Assembly: GCF_003711515.1 (NCBI RefSeq)
Contig: NW_021167079.1
Location: 4,722,677-4,786,676, forward strand
Source of the DNA: Sodiomyces alkalinus F11
Taxonomy: Eukaryota; Ascomycota; Sordariomycetes; Glomerellales; Plectosphaerellaceae
DNA: 64,000 nucleotides
Reading direction: 5' to 3'
The position numbers and the translations under genes are program-made. Of the stretch, positions 24,200 through 35,670 are shown in pieces (the first letter of the stretch is position 1; each line of letters starts with the position of its first letter). The notes beneath the pieces were generated by a model. It saw only the letters and a list, made by a program, of their open reading frames with translations. It did not search any database and was not told the origin of the DNA.

Positions 24200-27100
24200 C
24201 TGCTTCGGTTATAGACGTTATTACCGTTATTTACTTTATTACTTTCTATATAACTAATCCACTAAATAGGCTAATAAGGTAACCCTATAAAGATCTTCGT
24301 GTATCTAAATCGTCTATAAAAAAAGCGTCGCTTACGATAACTATCGTCTATAAACTAATACTTAATCCGTACTAAATCGAGAGGTCCCTTATTATAAATA
24401 AGTAGCGGATAGTTTAGTCTACCGCCTTATAATACTCGGGAGAGGGGTTTCTAAGAAAGCGGGAGAGGATAAAGGCGGTGAATACTATATTAGGACGTAT
24501 TATAACTGCTATATAAAGCACTAATCCGATCTTTTCTTAATAAGATTTAATCTCTTAAGTGGTGGCTTTATCTTCTTTTTTCCGGTATTCTATTATAGGA
24601 ATAGGGATTACTAGGTAGGTGTTTAGAGCGTCTAATTTAAACCTGGCTACGATCTTTTCGATATATAAGTCGTGGGAGAGGAAAACCTTACGTCGAGGGC
24701 GATCTCGAGTAATCTTAATGCCTAAAAACTGCTTGGCTTCCCCCTCTTCCGATACCTTAAACCTTATTTTAATCCCTTCGATAATCCTAAGGCCGTTTAT
24801 AGCACTATCTCTGTGAAAGACCACGAGAATATCGTCTATAAAGAAGATAACGAATACGTCTTAAGCCTTAGTGTAGAATAGATATAGTTTTTCCTTACTT
24901 ACCTTTATCCCTAAGTCTATTAGGGTGGCCGCGAAGGTCTAGAACTATAGTCTAGGCGAGTTACGTAGTCTATATAATGCTTTATCGAGTTTTAAGCACT
25001 TATCGGGCTACTTAAATCTATCAGGAAGTTCTTATATAACGGGCGTTCCTGTTTTACTCCTTTAGGCGTTAACGAAGGCGTTAACTATATTAAGTTACTT
25101 AATCTCTAGATTAAACTAAGTAGCTAGGGCTATAATAATATGAAAAGATCGTGTAGCGAGCGTTACTACGTAGGTTCCCTTAATCATTAAGCTCTCCTAT
25201 AGGTCCCCTTAAATATATAAGCGTGCCTTATATCGTTCGAGATATCCGTCTTAGTTAAACTTATAAGTAAAAACCCACTTTAACGGAAAAGGCTTTAACT
25301 TCGCCTTTAAGCGCTTAATTTCCATTTATATAGGCTTCTTAATTAGCTTATTTACCTCTTTCTACGCGGCTTCTTTAAACCGTTCATATATCGGGTAGTT
25401 AGTAAGCTCCCGCTAATACCTTAGTATAGCCTTTAGGTGGTCGCGATAAACCCTGCTATCGATTAAGGGCTTCGATAACGTTATAGCCTCTTTTTTAGTA
25501 TTCGAACGGGTATTTATTTTAGTATCGGCTACTCCGAGGATTATTAAATTAAAGGTTAGAAGCCCTTCTAGCCCGTCCTAGCGCTCTTCTTATTAATTAG
25601 ATAAGAAAAAGGCATAAGTTAAAGGTATATCTGGCTCTGCCTAATATATCCGTAGATTAATCCGAATAGTCTTTCCTTAAGCACGGCGATCGGTGATTCT
25701 TACGCTAGCGCTCGTTACTTCCTTTACTAGTATACTCTTTTTCCTTTAATAGGCGGTCACCTTAGGAGTCGGTTAGATAGGTGGTCTGGATCCGGATACT
25801 ATAGTGTGACTAATACCGTGGTGCGGATTAGGGGTAGCTAGTCCTTATACCGTCGCCTATATACTCCTTTCTATAGTTAAAATCGTTAAAGTGTCCGTAT
25901 TAAGCTCTAGTATATATAATTCTAGCGTGTCGGTTACGGTGTTTTCTTAGGTGGCCGCTCCGTTATCTTATTAGTCGGAAGAATTATTCATTAAGAGTTC
26001 CTCCGAAGACTACGACTCTACGCTTATAACCTAAAGATTTCTGCTCTAAGAATTAGGTGTTATGTGTAGAGTTTAAAGTCCTATTACGGGCGGTTCGGGT
26101 ATATTAGGTGTATCTAGTAGTGGCGACGAAGCGTATAATTTAGCCTTTACTACTCCTACCCCTAAGTTTAAACCCGTGGACTATACTTATTCTCTAGAAG
26201 GTACGCTATTAATTAATCCACGCGGAGGGTAAGCCTATAGGATAAAGTCGTTATCTTTATCTTCTTATATTTCGTAAGTTATAAGCTAATTCCTCGCCTC
26301 GGGCTCCGGGATCTATTCTACTTCTTCGAGCCATAGTTTATAAAATAGCTGCTTATTAAACTGTATATTACGCGTTATAATAACCTTCTAAAGCTATAGA
26401 ATCTATACTCGATAAATATTATAGGTAATATAACCTATAAGATACCTAATATATCCCCTTAGTTAAATCTTATATAGTTTCCTATTCCTCTTAGCCTCCC
26501 TATCCCTCGCTATTAGATAGGCGCGGTAGCTATAGGCATAAATACTACTCTAATTAGGGCGTAGGTCGGCTATATACTCTCTTATTAGAATCAACATATT
26601 CTTTCTAAACTATAAGTCGAGGATGTCTACTAAGAATTTTTATCCGTATCGTTATAAGAGACTTATATTATATAATAACGCTGCCGTTCTAGTGCTCTCT
26701 AGCTATTTATCTAGGGGAATTCCTGCTCCGTTAAGTATAGTATTAGACTTTATAATAATTAGTTAACAGGCTCTTTCGCTATCTCTATTCGGTTTATAAG
26801 TATAGGGCGGTATAATTTCTATATCGATCCCTTAACTGCTCGCCTATAGCTAGGTTATTAAATCCCCTACTAGATTAACGATTAAGGGCTTATTATTACT
26901 ACATATCTTATAGATATATAATATAAACTGCCGACTAACCTATCGTTCGAAGGCTTATAGCGCGTTATAAATCGTAACGCTGTTTTTCGAAGCTAAAGAC
27001 AGTATATAGATCTAGCCGCTGTATTCGTCCTTTATTATAAGAAGATATCGTATACTATTATAGCTCTTAGGTAGCTTTTAAAGATCCTAATAAATACGCT

Positions 27101-27300
27101 AAAACGGTTATAGGGAGCGGTGTTCTAACGTGTATCGAGATATAACTTAACATGCCTAGGTTCTAGAGTATATCTTATAGTCTATCCGCTTAGTTCCCTT
27201 AATTAATATATTCCTAGCGTTACGAACTAATACTCGTAGAGCGCTTAGTCTAAGATAGCCTACTCTTAAATACTATAGATATTCTTCGTCGACTTATAGA
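24200..27300 (-). pseudogene. copia pol relic: integrase, reverse transcriptase, RNase H
   Basis: On the minus strand, about 27080-26900 gives an integrase-core read (RYLLIIKDEYSG). About 25130-24560 is unmistakable copia reverse transcriptase: FNLEIK, VNAFVNA, the ALYRLRNSPRL box, then the catalytic box FIDDILVV (near 24840) and AKQFLGIKI. An 89-codon piece of it (24824-24555) happens to be free of stops. About 24450-24210 matches RNase H (TIRYL, SDAFFIDDLDTRRS). The rest is interrupted by many RIP stops, so no functional polyprotein can be made. Outer limits are approximate. Confidence 0.9.
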
Positions 27301-27899
27301 TAAGGAGGGTCGCGGGAAGATCGGTAATATCGGTAAGCTTTAGTTAGTCGATCGACTATTATAATAAGTATATACTAATAGTTATAGTTAATCGGAATAA
27401 CACTATATAGTATCGGTTAGAATAACGAATAAGAAGAAGAAGATAAAATTGGCTTATACTAAAGGATAGTTATATTAAAGCGTCAAAGCAGCTTTAATAA
27501 GACTATACTTTTCTCCGCCGTTCTAAAGCGTAACGAGCAGTTATAACCCGAATACTAGATCCTAACCTTATATAACAGAGCTTCCGATATAATATTCGTG
27601 TGAAATCCCTCTATAATGACTATATCGTTAAGCTCTAAGTTAGCTTTCGGAGTACCTAGAGGTTTATTAAGGATTCCCTTAAGAAGCCGTTTACCTTTGC
27701 GAATAATCGGAAAATCGGTTATACCGGATTCGATAGATCCCTTTATAGGAACGAAGGAACCTGGAATAAGCAGGTCGATTAAGTTATTAAGGTGAGTTAT
27801 GCCGTAATTATTAAGAAGAATACTCTATAAGAGCGGGTAAGGGCTTAGTCGGAGCGCGGTATAAATCCTAGGGACCTTTTCTGTAGTGTAGATAAGGGC

Positions 27900-29063
27900 G
27901 GGATCCAGGATAGTTATAATAACCTTCCTAGGATACTTATCTTTACCCTTACTACTACCGCTCTCCGAGCTTTCCTATCCCTTTTTCGATAGTTTTTCGC
28001 GTAAGCTCTTCTACTTTAGGAGCTTAATCTCCTTCCGTATCTCCTTATACTACTTATCGTTAACGTAGGTATTAGATCTCTGCTCGTATTTTCCGGTTAA
28101 AGTATACTCTAGCTTATTATAGTGCTCTGGCTTTTAAGTCTGTTCGCGTCGATAGGGGTAATTAGTGCTCTTCTTCTTAGGCTTCTTTCCGCCTTCGTTA
28201 TTATCTAAGCGGTCTTTTAGGGTCGCGTAAACGCCGTAGCGCGTGCCGTCTATAGTTAAAGCGCTTATAATAGCGTTAAACTCGCGGCCGTATATTAGAA
28301 GATCGGAAATCTCGTCGCCGCGGACCTTTTTTATTACTAGCTTCTAAAGCTTAGTTTCTGCCTAAATAGGCGTAAACTTCTGTCTAACTACTATAAGGAA
28401 GTTCCGAATAATAGTGGATCCTTTAATCTCGGCTACCTTTTACTAATATACGCGTCTAATAAGGGTATTCTACTCCGTATACTATATAGCCACTTTAGTA
28501 TTAGCTCGACGAGCGTCTTATAGATACTTTTCGTATACTCGTCTTACCTTTTCCTTCGTGTGAATACTGCTTAGAGCGAAGCTACTCTTAAGTTCTTTTA
28601 TTACGTGGCGTAACGTAAAGTGTCTATTTTATTTTTCCTTATCGTAGCCAGGATATTTTTTAATAGCTTTTTCGATAGCCTATTAATAAGCAAAGGTCTT
28701 TATAGTGGTTTTAAGTAGTTAATTAGCCTTATCGAGCGCCTTAATAAGGCGACCGAGCTTTTGATTCTAGGCTATAGTCTGCTAATTCTCGATTTCGGCG
28801 AGGCGTATAAGCTCCTACGTTAAGGGCATGATAGTATTATCGCCCTCGCCTTAGGAATACTATTCGCGTAGTTAATCCAGGGATTTAGGTATAATATACC
28901 TAGGACGGTTATCTAGCTAATCCTTTTAGCTAGGATCGAGTAGTACCTAAACCTTTATCCCCTACATGTGCGACTAGATATAGAAGATCTAATCGGCCTA
29001 TTACTGCGTGGATTTAAGGCGCGGGATACCGAGCGCTTTAGCAGTAATCTCGAGCTTATTCAT
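27900..29063 (-). pseudogene. copia gag relic
   Basis: A start-like ATG at 29063 opens a read (MNKLEITAKALGIPRLKSTQ) followed, across TAG/TAA stops, by a helical, charged sequence typical of copia gag (for example LTQELIRLAEIEN-like and RHFTLRHVIKELKSSFALSS stretches; the first bridges a stop). No zinc knuckle was confirmed. The 3' limit is approximate. Confidence 0.65.
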
Positions 29064-29215
29064 ATAGTGTCGAGTAAGGGTTTAGCGAATAAGAGCTTAT
29101 TATTAGGAGAGAGAGTGTAGGAGGGCTCTATAATACTACAGAAGTATATAAAAATAAACGTAGATAATAGATTAGCAGGAAGTTACTAGTTACTACTACT
29201 ACCCGGGCTTATAAC

Positions 29216-29411
29216 TATTAAATTAACGGGAGCGTGCTTATAGGGAGCGTTGATTTAGGAAATATTTGATTTTCTTATATATAAAAGAGAAAGAAAAAGG
29301 GGGCGGGTATACGTGTCCTAAATACATCTGCCACCTTCTAAGCGAGGATAGTGGGGCACCTCCAACCAATAGAAGAGCACTATACTGTCGCTCACGTGAT
29401 AGAATGTGATA
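29216..29411 (-). repeat. right LTR (5' LTR of the minus-strand element)
   Basis: 196 bp beginning TATTAAATTAACGGG (the RIP-mutated form of the left end) and ending GAATGTGATA. The outer half matches the unmutated form and the inner half is mutated. Confidence 0.95.
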
Positions 29412-29416
29412 GTTGG
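29412..29416. repeat. target-site duplication, right copy
   Basis: GTTGG directly after the right LTR, identical to 21719-21723. Confidence 0.9.
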
Positions 29417-31071
29417 CGGGTGTGGTGTGGTGTTCGTTGTAGTGGATCTGTCTCTCCACTTACTCCATAAAAGTGATGAGGTGCGGCCATTAGGTAAGAA
29501 TGGAGATCAGAGACACTCGAAGGGTTAGACCTTGACCAGAAGAACACATCACCATCTTCATGAACCCTTCTCTTAAGAAAAGGTCTCTCAGGACGAAATG
29601 GAAACGCTCATAAACTGTCAGACAGGAAACTAAAGTTGTATGTTCTCGGAAGATGACAAACCATGCGGGTAGCGAAGAATCATCAACCTTTGCCCACGAG
29701 CACGTAACGTACTTCGTACTATATCGTATAATCCAGCAACTGTTTCCCCCTTTCTTTAATGCACCAAAAAACAGGCCTGTGCTATCCGAAAAGAGTGTCC
29801 AAAGTATCGTGTTTCAACGACTCCGTACAGCTATGGCCTTTGGATCTGGGCCAGAAGTGAATCGACCATAGTAGCAGGCCATAAGTACTCCGTAGTCGCT
29901 CTATCAGTTATTAGGGCCAAGTCCAATGTGAGCCACCTCCTGAAGAGTACTACACGTGTATAAACGAGGTCAGGATGGGATGGATTGTGGCTGATCCATG
30001 TTCGCCACGCTGTGTACCCGCACCTGACTCCCGTCACTGGATTTTGGAGGCGTGGAGGGCGGATGAATGTGCGAAGAAATTACCTATGAAGAATCCTGAA
30101 AGACGAAAAGGGATTGACCGTCCTGATGGAGGAGGAAAAGCGGAACAAGGCGCCGGGAGGGCGACGAATCAAACCTTGTACGGATTTACCAAAACCCGTA
30201 CGGGGTACCTGGGGCCAATTCCCATTGGGTGGAAATACAGGCGTTATGAGAAGACTTCTATTTGTTAAGACCTACCGCGTTAAAGTAAGTCCCGTCTTAA
30301 TAGGTAATCCCGTCCGCGTTTGGACAAACAGTGGTCAATTACAGCGTAAAGCAATAAAGAAGTGGATATTTTACCCATTTTTTGAAGTGGACCAACCGCA
30401 ATGAGAGGTCACGAAGAGCATTTTCGAGGGGACCGAGGGACCACCCGCTCCGCACTATGGTTGCTACCTTCATCTCCCCCCTTCCCTTCCCGTCCTGGTC
30501 TGGGGTCAGAAGAGTTGCTGGCCAATTTGCGCCTCGCATCCCTACTTTTTTTTTTGTTCCACCCATCTCCCCCGTCTTCCCTTATTCTCCAGACGGTTCA
30601 GCCTTTCAGGCAATACAATCAAATTCTAATTTTTACCTTTTTTTCTTTTGTTTTCCTCCTTAGCCCCCACCATCCTTTACCTTATTGTATGGGGTAATTC
30701 CTTTTTTCTTCTTCTTAAGGAATCTTTGCGACGCGTGGTAAGCGACACCTGGCCCATCTCGGTTCGCGCCCAATCTGGCAGTCGTGATGGATCCGAGTCC
30801 TCGCATCCCTGACAAAAATCGCGACCCAACTTTTGTCCCTTGCCGAAAAAAATACTAACATAGCCTTCAGACATATTAGAACGACGCGACCTGAGTTGAG
30901 CAAACGGGGCTTTCTATCGAACGGCGCGCTCTTCCCTCGTTGCTACGTGAGATTCCGCGCACCATATACCGTTTCCAACGACCTACGAATCGCGTAGTTA
31001 CATCTTTCCCATCCGAATTTCATCTACGCCCTCTTCACCTTCCTTCTAGCGACCGCGCGACTTGCATCAAC
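29417..31071. other. intergenic, no gene seen
   Basis: 1.65 kb between the retrotransposon and the Bqt4-like gene. Includes TACGGAGTA-type motifs near 29822 and 29886 and pyrimidine-rich DNA (30540-30720) likely upstream of the next gene. ORFs of about 60-100 codons overlap on both strands and match nothing. Confidence 0.5.
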
Positions 31072-32633
31072 ATGCCCGCTCCGGTCTCCGTCCGTCCTTC
31101 GATCGAGCGGCGGCCTTTGCCCTCGAAACATAACCCGCTTATGATCGAGGACATCCCGCCATGTACGTACATGCCAGCCAGCTCTCGCGGCCACTTTACC
31201 ATCTCTTTTCAATAGGCCCCCTCCGTCCCATCACGAAGAGTTAGCTCACACCTTGAACAGATGGCGAACTAGTCGCGCGCCGCCGGCTGGGCCAGACCCA
31301 ACTGACCGCCAAGATGGTCAGCCAACCCGAGGACGAATCGGGCTCCTTCGGCGTCTTCGACTACGCTCATCTCCGCGCACCTCTGCCGAAGGGTATTGTT
31401 TCCGGCATCTTCAAGTCGAGCCCTAACAGCTACTTCCTCATGCGCCGAAGCCACGACGGCTACGTTTCGGCCACCGGCATGTTCAAGGCTACTTTCCCTT
31501 ACGCCGAGGCCGCCGAGGAAGATGTGGAGCGCAAATACATCAAGTCGCTGCCGTCCACCAGCCCGGAGGAGACGGCCGGCAACATCTGGGTTCCGCCCGA
31601 GTACGCCCTGATCCTGGCGGAGGAGTACAACGTCCTCCCCTGGATCCAGGCGCTGCTGGACCCCGCTGCCATCCAAGTCTCGAGCCAGTCCGATAGCCCG
31701 GCCAAGAAGATCCAACCGCCTCCCCGGTTCGATCTGCACAAGAACCAGCCTCAGCTGGCGCCCCCGACCCCGACCTCGCTACCGCGGACGATGCGGACGC
31801 GACGGTCGGCGAGCCCCACCAAGATGGCAGCGCCTCGGCCAGTGAAGACGCCCCGCAAACGCAGGGTCAAGTCGGAGTCGGCAGAGGATAAGGCGGATGA
31901 GCCGGAAGCGGCTGCGAAAGCCGCCGCAGCGGCCAAGGCCGAGACGAAGACGAAGACGAACGGCGTCATTGAGGAAGACAAGTCGGCCGAGGCGGCGGCG
32001 GAAGCGGAGACAGCAGTCGTCCAGACGATGGAGGTGGAGGCCGCGCCTGCGGCGGAGCCGACAGAGGGAGAACAGGGAGAGAAGAAGGAAGAAGAGCAAA
32101 AAGTGGAGGTCGAGATGGACGAGGAAGTCAAAGTGGATGAGGAGGGCCGGGTCTCCGAGACCAAGGTCGCAGCAGTGACGCTTGAACTCCCGCTATCCAC
32201 CGCCGAGCCGCCGAGTGCCGAAGAGACGGCGCGGATGATCGCCGAAGCCAAGAAGATGGTGGAAGCCGCGGCGGCCGAAGCCGAAGCCGCCGTCAATGCC
32301 GAATCGAGCGAGGGCGACGACGACGAGGGTGCCAAGGGCAAGCGGAAGGCCGACGAGATCACGGCTGGCGAAGAGGGCGAGGAGGAGGAGGAGGCCGACG
32401 CGGAGGGACCACGCAGCAAGCGGGCCAAGCCCAACGTGGAACTGAAGAAGCGGCGGATGCGGACTCGGGCATTGTTTGGCATCAGCGCGACTCTGGCAGT
32501 GGGGTATGTCGCCGAAATTCTTCTTCCTTCTCCCAATGATCTCGTCTCTTTACCTCCTCTTTTTGGTGGCGTAAGACTTTTTTGCTAACATTCTCACAGT
32601 GCTATAGTTCCTTACCTTATGGGGGCCTTTTAA
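31072..32633 (+). CDS. Bqt4-like APSES/KilA-N domain protein with C-terminal membrane anchor
   Basis: Exons 31072-31162, 31261-32503 and 32600-32633 encode 455 aa. Residues about 30-135 are an APSES-type DNA-binding fold (LVARRRLGQTQLTAKMV, LMRRSHDGYVSATGMFKATF, IWVPPEYALILAEEY, WIQALLDP). Residues about 150-430 are disordered, Ala/Glu/Lys-rich, with basic NLS-like clusters (PRKRRVK, KRKAD, SKRAK). The end (ALFGISATLAVGAIVPYLMG, then AF-stop) is a single hydrophobic helix that is complete only when the 34-nt last exon is spliced on. An APSES domain plus a C-terminal anchor is the design of fission yeast Bqt4, which ties telomeres to the inner nuclear membrane; that role is inferred here. The alternative is a non-anchored APSES regulator if the last intron is kept. 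Confidence 0.88.
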
Positions 32634-32756
32634 TATGCCCCATTGCTGAAGGCGTTTTGACATGCTTGCCTTGTGTTTACCGTTGCTGTGTCTGTTGGGT
32701 TCCTTCTCACAAATGGTGTAAGACGGCGGCTTGAGGATCTTTTGTCCCCCTCTTTA

Positions 32757-32787
32757 TTTGTTTGTTTGTTTGTTTGTTTGTTTGTTT
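32757..32787. repeat. (TTTG)n microsatellite
   Basis: About seven TTTG units in the region after the Bqt4-like gene. Confidence 0.9.
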
Positions 32788-33022
32788 TCTCTTGTCTTCT
32801 TCTCAAGAGGGATGGATTGCGGTGAAGAGTGAGAGAAGATGGTCTCTTTCCATTCGTTCTTCCCTCGAATCTTCATACAACGGATTAGGGCGGTATGGTT
32901 TCGCGGAGCTTTTATTGTGGAAGATTCGGGTTTCGTATTGTCTTTTTTGTTGTCTTTTTTGTTATTTTCCTTCTTTCGTTGATACATACCCCCTTCCTTC
33001 GACTTGAACCTCCAATACTACC

Positions 33023-33090
33023 TTTCCTTACCCTTCCCTTGACCACCCTTGATCCCCCTTGACCCCCCTTGACCCCCCTTGACCCCCCCA
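33023..33090. repeat. CCCTTGACCC tandem repeat
   Basis: About six imperfect 10-11 bp units of CCTTGACCCC, the last three nearly identical. Confidence 0.85.
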
Positions 33091-34109
33091 ACTCCATCTC
33101 CATCCCCATCGCCGTTATCATCCCATCGCATCGCCATCGCCGTCACCACCTCATCCATACTCCCCCGTCCAACCCTTGTTTGCCCGTACATATTGGAGTT
33201 CGGCCTGCCCCCTATAGCAGGTCCAGTTTAAGTGGTCGATCGTTATTTTGTTTTCTTTACTTCACTTACATCCTCATCCTCGATATTCATGACTGGGAGG
33301 GACAAAATGGAACACTATCGCTGTTTCTAGAGACATGAGAGATACGGACGGACGGACTACCGACAGAACTCGACCTCCCCTTCACGAATTGAACGGAGGA
33401 CTCGAGGAACACACTGGTGGGCTACCTTTAGAAAAGAGGAAGTTGCCGTATGGAAAGACGCACACTCCCTATAGTAATGAATATAACCACCGACTTGCCT
33501 TGCTGTATATACGTTGCATGAATCGTAGCTACATGTCTCAGGGGTTGGGTTGGTTGAGTGTGAGACTTGGTGTGCCCGCGATATGGTACATACCTTACCC
33601 ACCACGTATGTAGAACTGCTTTGGCTATCGGGAATAATCACTGACTGCTTCAGTATATCCCACCCGCTAATTGTGCACCTGACCCGCCAAACCCCAAAGT
33701 CTCCAGGGGCACCCCCCACCCCCCACACCCCAGATTTCACTTGTGCTTCTTCCCCCGTCCCCCACCATGCCCCCAACTTGCCGTGCTGTACCTGGTACTC
33801 CCTACCACTCCACACTCCCATCGAGATCCCCGAAACCCCGGCTGATGGCATCACTGGAATGGCTAACGCCGGCAATGGCCGGCTTTCCGGATAACCTCAC
33901 CCCGCAGTCCATTCTTCTACGAATGTCCTCACTGCCGTACGAAACATTCACTTTGCGTCTCTTGTTTGGACGAGAAGATCTCATTTTCTCTATTTTGTAG
34001 ACTTTGACTCCTATCTTACTCCCAAGGCGTATCGTGCTCTCCAAGCGAAAGGCAAAATAGAGAAGACCAACACCACACCAACACGAACGCGAACCTCCCA
34101 GTCTTCGCA

Positions 34110-35351
34110 ATGCGAGCCGGTACAGCCAGGCTGAGAACAGCCCTGCGCACTCCCTTACGCAGGGGGTTTGCAACCTCTCCCCGCTGCCTTGACAAGTATG
34201 GATTCATCGGTCTCGGCCAAATGGTAAGACATCCCAGACTTTCGGCCTTGGGAGACATGTGGTTCGATAGGACTGACACATGCTTCGCCAGGGCTATCAA
34301 ATGGCCCGCAACTTGCAATCCAAGCTACCTCCGACCGATTCTATCAGCATCTACGACATCAACAAGGATGCCGTGCAAAATCTCAAAGCCGAGATGGAGG
34401 GCGCCCAAGTCGGCGGTGCGAAGGTGTCACTAGCCGACAGTGCCGCCGAGGCATCAAGTGAAGCGGTACGTTCTCCTCCCCCCTGGGTCGCCTCTATCTG
34501 CTCGTTCCGTACTCTGCACGTGTGTAGATCCTTTAAGACGATGCGCGGCGACTGCTTTGCAAATCGTTCCTTGTTACATGCGTCCCAGACGTTGTGGCTG
34601 ACCGTTTGCCCCGCGCTTCCTCCAGGACACCATCATCACCGTCCTCCCCGAACCGCAGCACGTAAAGTCAGTCTACGAAACCATCCTCTCCGCCCTCGCC
34701 AACACCCCGAAGAAAGACCGCCTCTTCATCGACTGCTCCACCATCGACCCGCAGACCTCCCGCGCCGTCGCCTCCTCCGTGACCTCGGCCTCGCAGGGCG
34801 CCTTCGTCGACGCGCCCATGTCAGGCGGCGTCGTCGGCGCCACGGCCGGCACCCTCACCTTCATGCTCGGCGCCCCAACCGCCCTCGTGCCGCGCGCCGA
34901 GCCGACCCTCCTCCGCATGGGCCGCCGCCTCCTGCACTGCGGCGACCAGGGCGCCGGCCTCGCCGCCAAGCTGGCCAACAACTACCTCCTCGCCCTCAAC
35001 AACCTCGCTACCGCCGAGGCCATGAACCTCGGCGTCCGCTGCGGCCTCGACCCCGCCGTCCTGGCCAGCGTGCTCAACGTCAGCACCGGCAAGTGCTGGC
35101 CTTCCGAGATCAACAACCCCGTCCCCGGCGTCATCGAGGGGGCCCCCGCCGGCAGGGACTATGCGGGCGGGTTCGGAATCGCCTTGATGAAGAAGGATCT
35201 TGGGTTGGCCGTCGTGGCGGCGAAGGAGGCCGGCGCCAAGTTGGAGCTCGCTGATAAGGCGACGGAGGTGTATGCCAATGCTGCTGCCGATGAGAGGTGT
35301 AAGGGCCGCGATTTCTCGGTTGTGTACCGGTATATCGGGGGCAAGGAGTAA
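34110..35351 (+). CDS. 3-hydroxyisobutyrate dehydrogenase, mitochondrial
   Basis: Exons 34110-34223, 34292-34465 and 34626-35351, all joined in phase 0, encode 337 aa. The enzyme oxidises 3-hydroxyisobutyrate to methylmalonate semialdehyde with NAD in valine breakdown. The N-terminus is Arg-rich without acids (MRAGTARLRTALRTPLRRGF), a mitochondrial targeting peptide. Family signatures: the NAD-binding start YGFIGLGQMGYQMARNL, TVLPEPQHVK, FIDCSTIDP, the substrate loop DAPMSGGVVGATAGTLTFM, the catalytic-lysine block GAGLAAKLANNYLLALNN, and KDLGLAVVAAKE. The NAD motif is split by intron 1. The best alternative is another beta-hydroxyacid dehydrogenase, but length, targeting and motifs favour HIBADH. 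Confidence 0.95.
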
Positions 35352-35670
35352 GTAAATCGACGGTAGAGGAGTTGAAAGGACGCCGTATGACCGGGGGAAG
35401 TCCAAGAGGGAGGTGTAAACCAGGTGATTCAAACACAGGCATCCAAGGGCATATAGATTTTCGGCATCCTGTGACATGGACGCCGTGTACAAAGCTAGGT
35501 GGATAATGAATCGGGCTTTGGAAATTCATGTAGCCCTCCATCTTCATCTTATTCCTTGTCTATGGTCTTCTGCAGAACATGTATCCCAACCATGAACTGT
35601 GAACCATGTATCCAACAACACATATTAAAGCTCTAATCATGCACAGCTTGTAACAGAGATGTCACTTATC
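35352..35670. other. short convergent spacer
   Basis: 319 bp between the stops of the HIBADH gene (+) and AP-3 beta (-). Shared 3' UTR space; nothing else seen. Confidence 0.6.

Larger units (their letters stand above)
21724..29411 (-). mobile_element. complete but RIP-degraded Ty1/copia-type LTR retrotransposon
   Basis: 7,688 bp bounded by two 196-bp LTRs and flanked by GTTGG duplications. Coding remnants on the minus strand run gag, integrase, reverse transcriptase, RNase H, the copia order. The internal part is AT-rich, strongly depleted of CA and TG dinucleotides, and full of TAA/TAG stops, as expected of repeat-induced point mutation. A G-rich tract on the minus strand (rc of 21920-21928) beside the 3' LTR is a plausible polypurine tract and agrees with minus orientation. 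No frame is intact, so it is not autonomous. The outer half of each LTR is much less mutated than the inner half. Confidence 0.95.
32634..34109. other. intergenic with simple repeats
   Basis: Contains a (TTTG)n run at about 32757-32787 and a C-rich tandem of about 10-bp CCCTTGACCC units at about 33023-33090. A T-rich segment follows, then the promoter of the HIBADH gene. No coding sequence supported. Confidence 0.55.
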
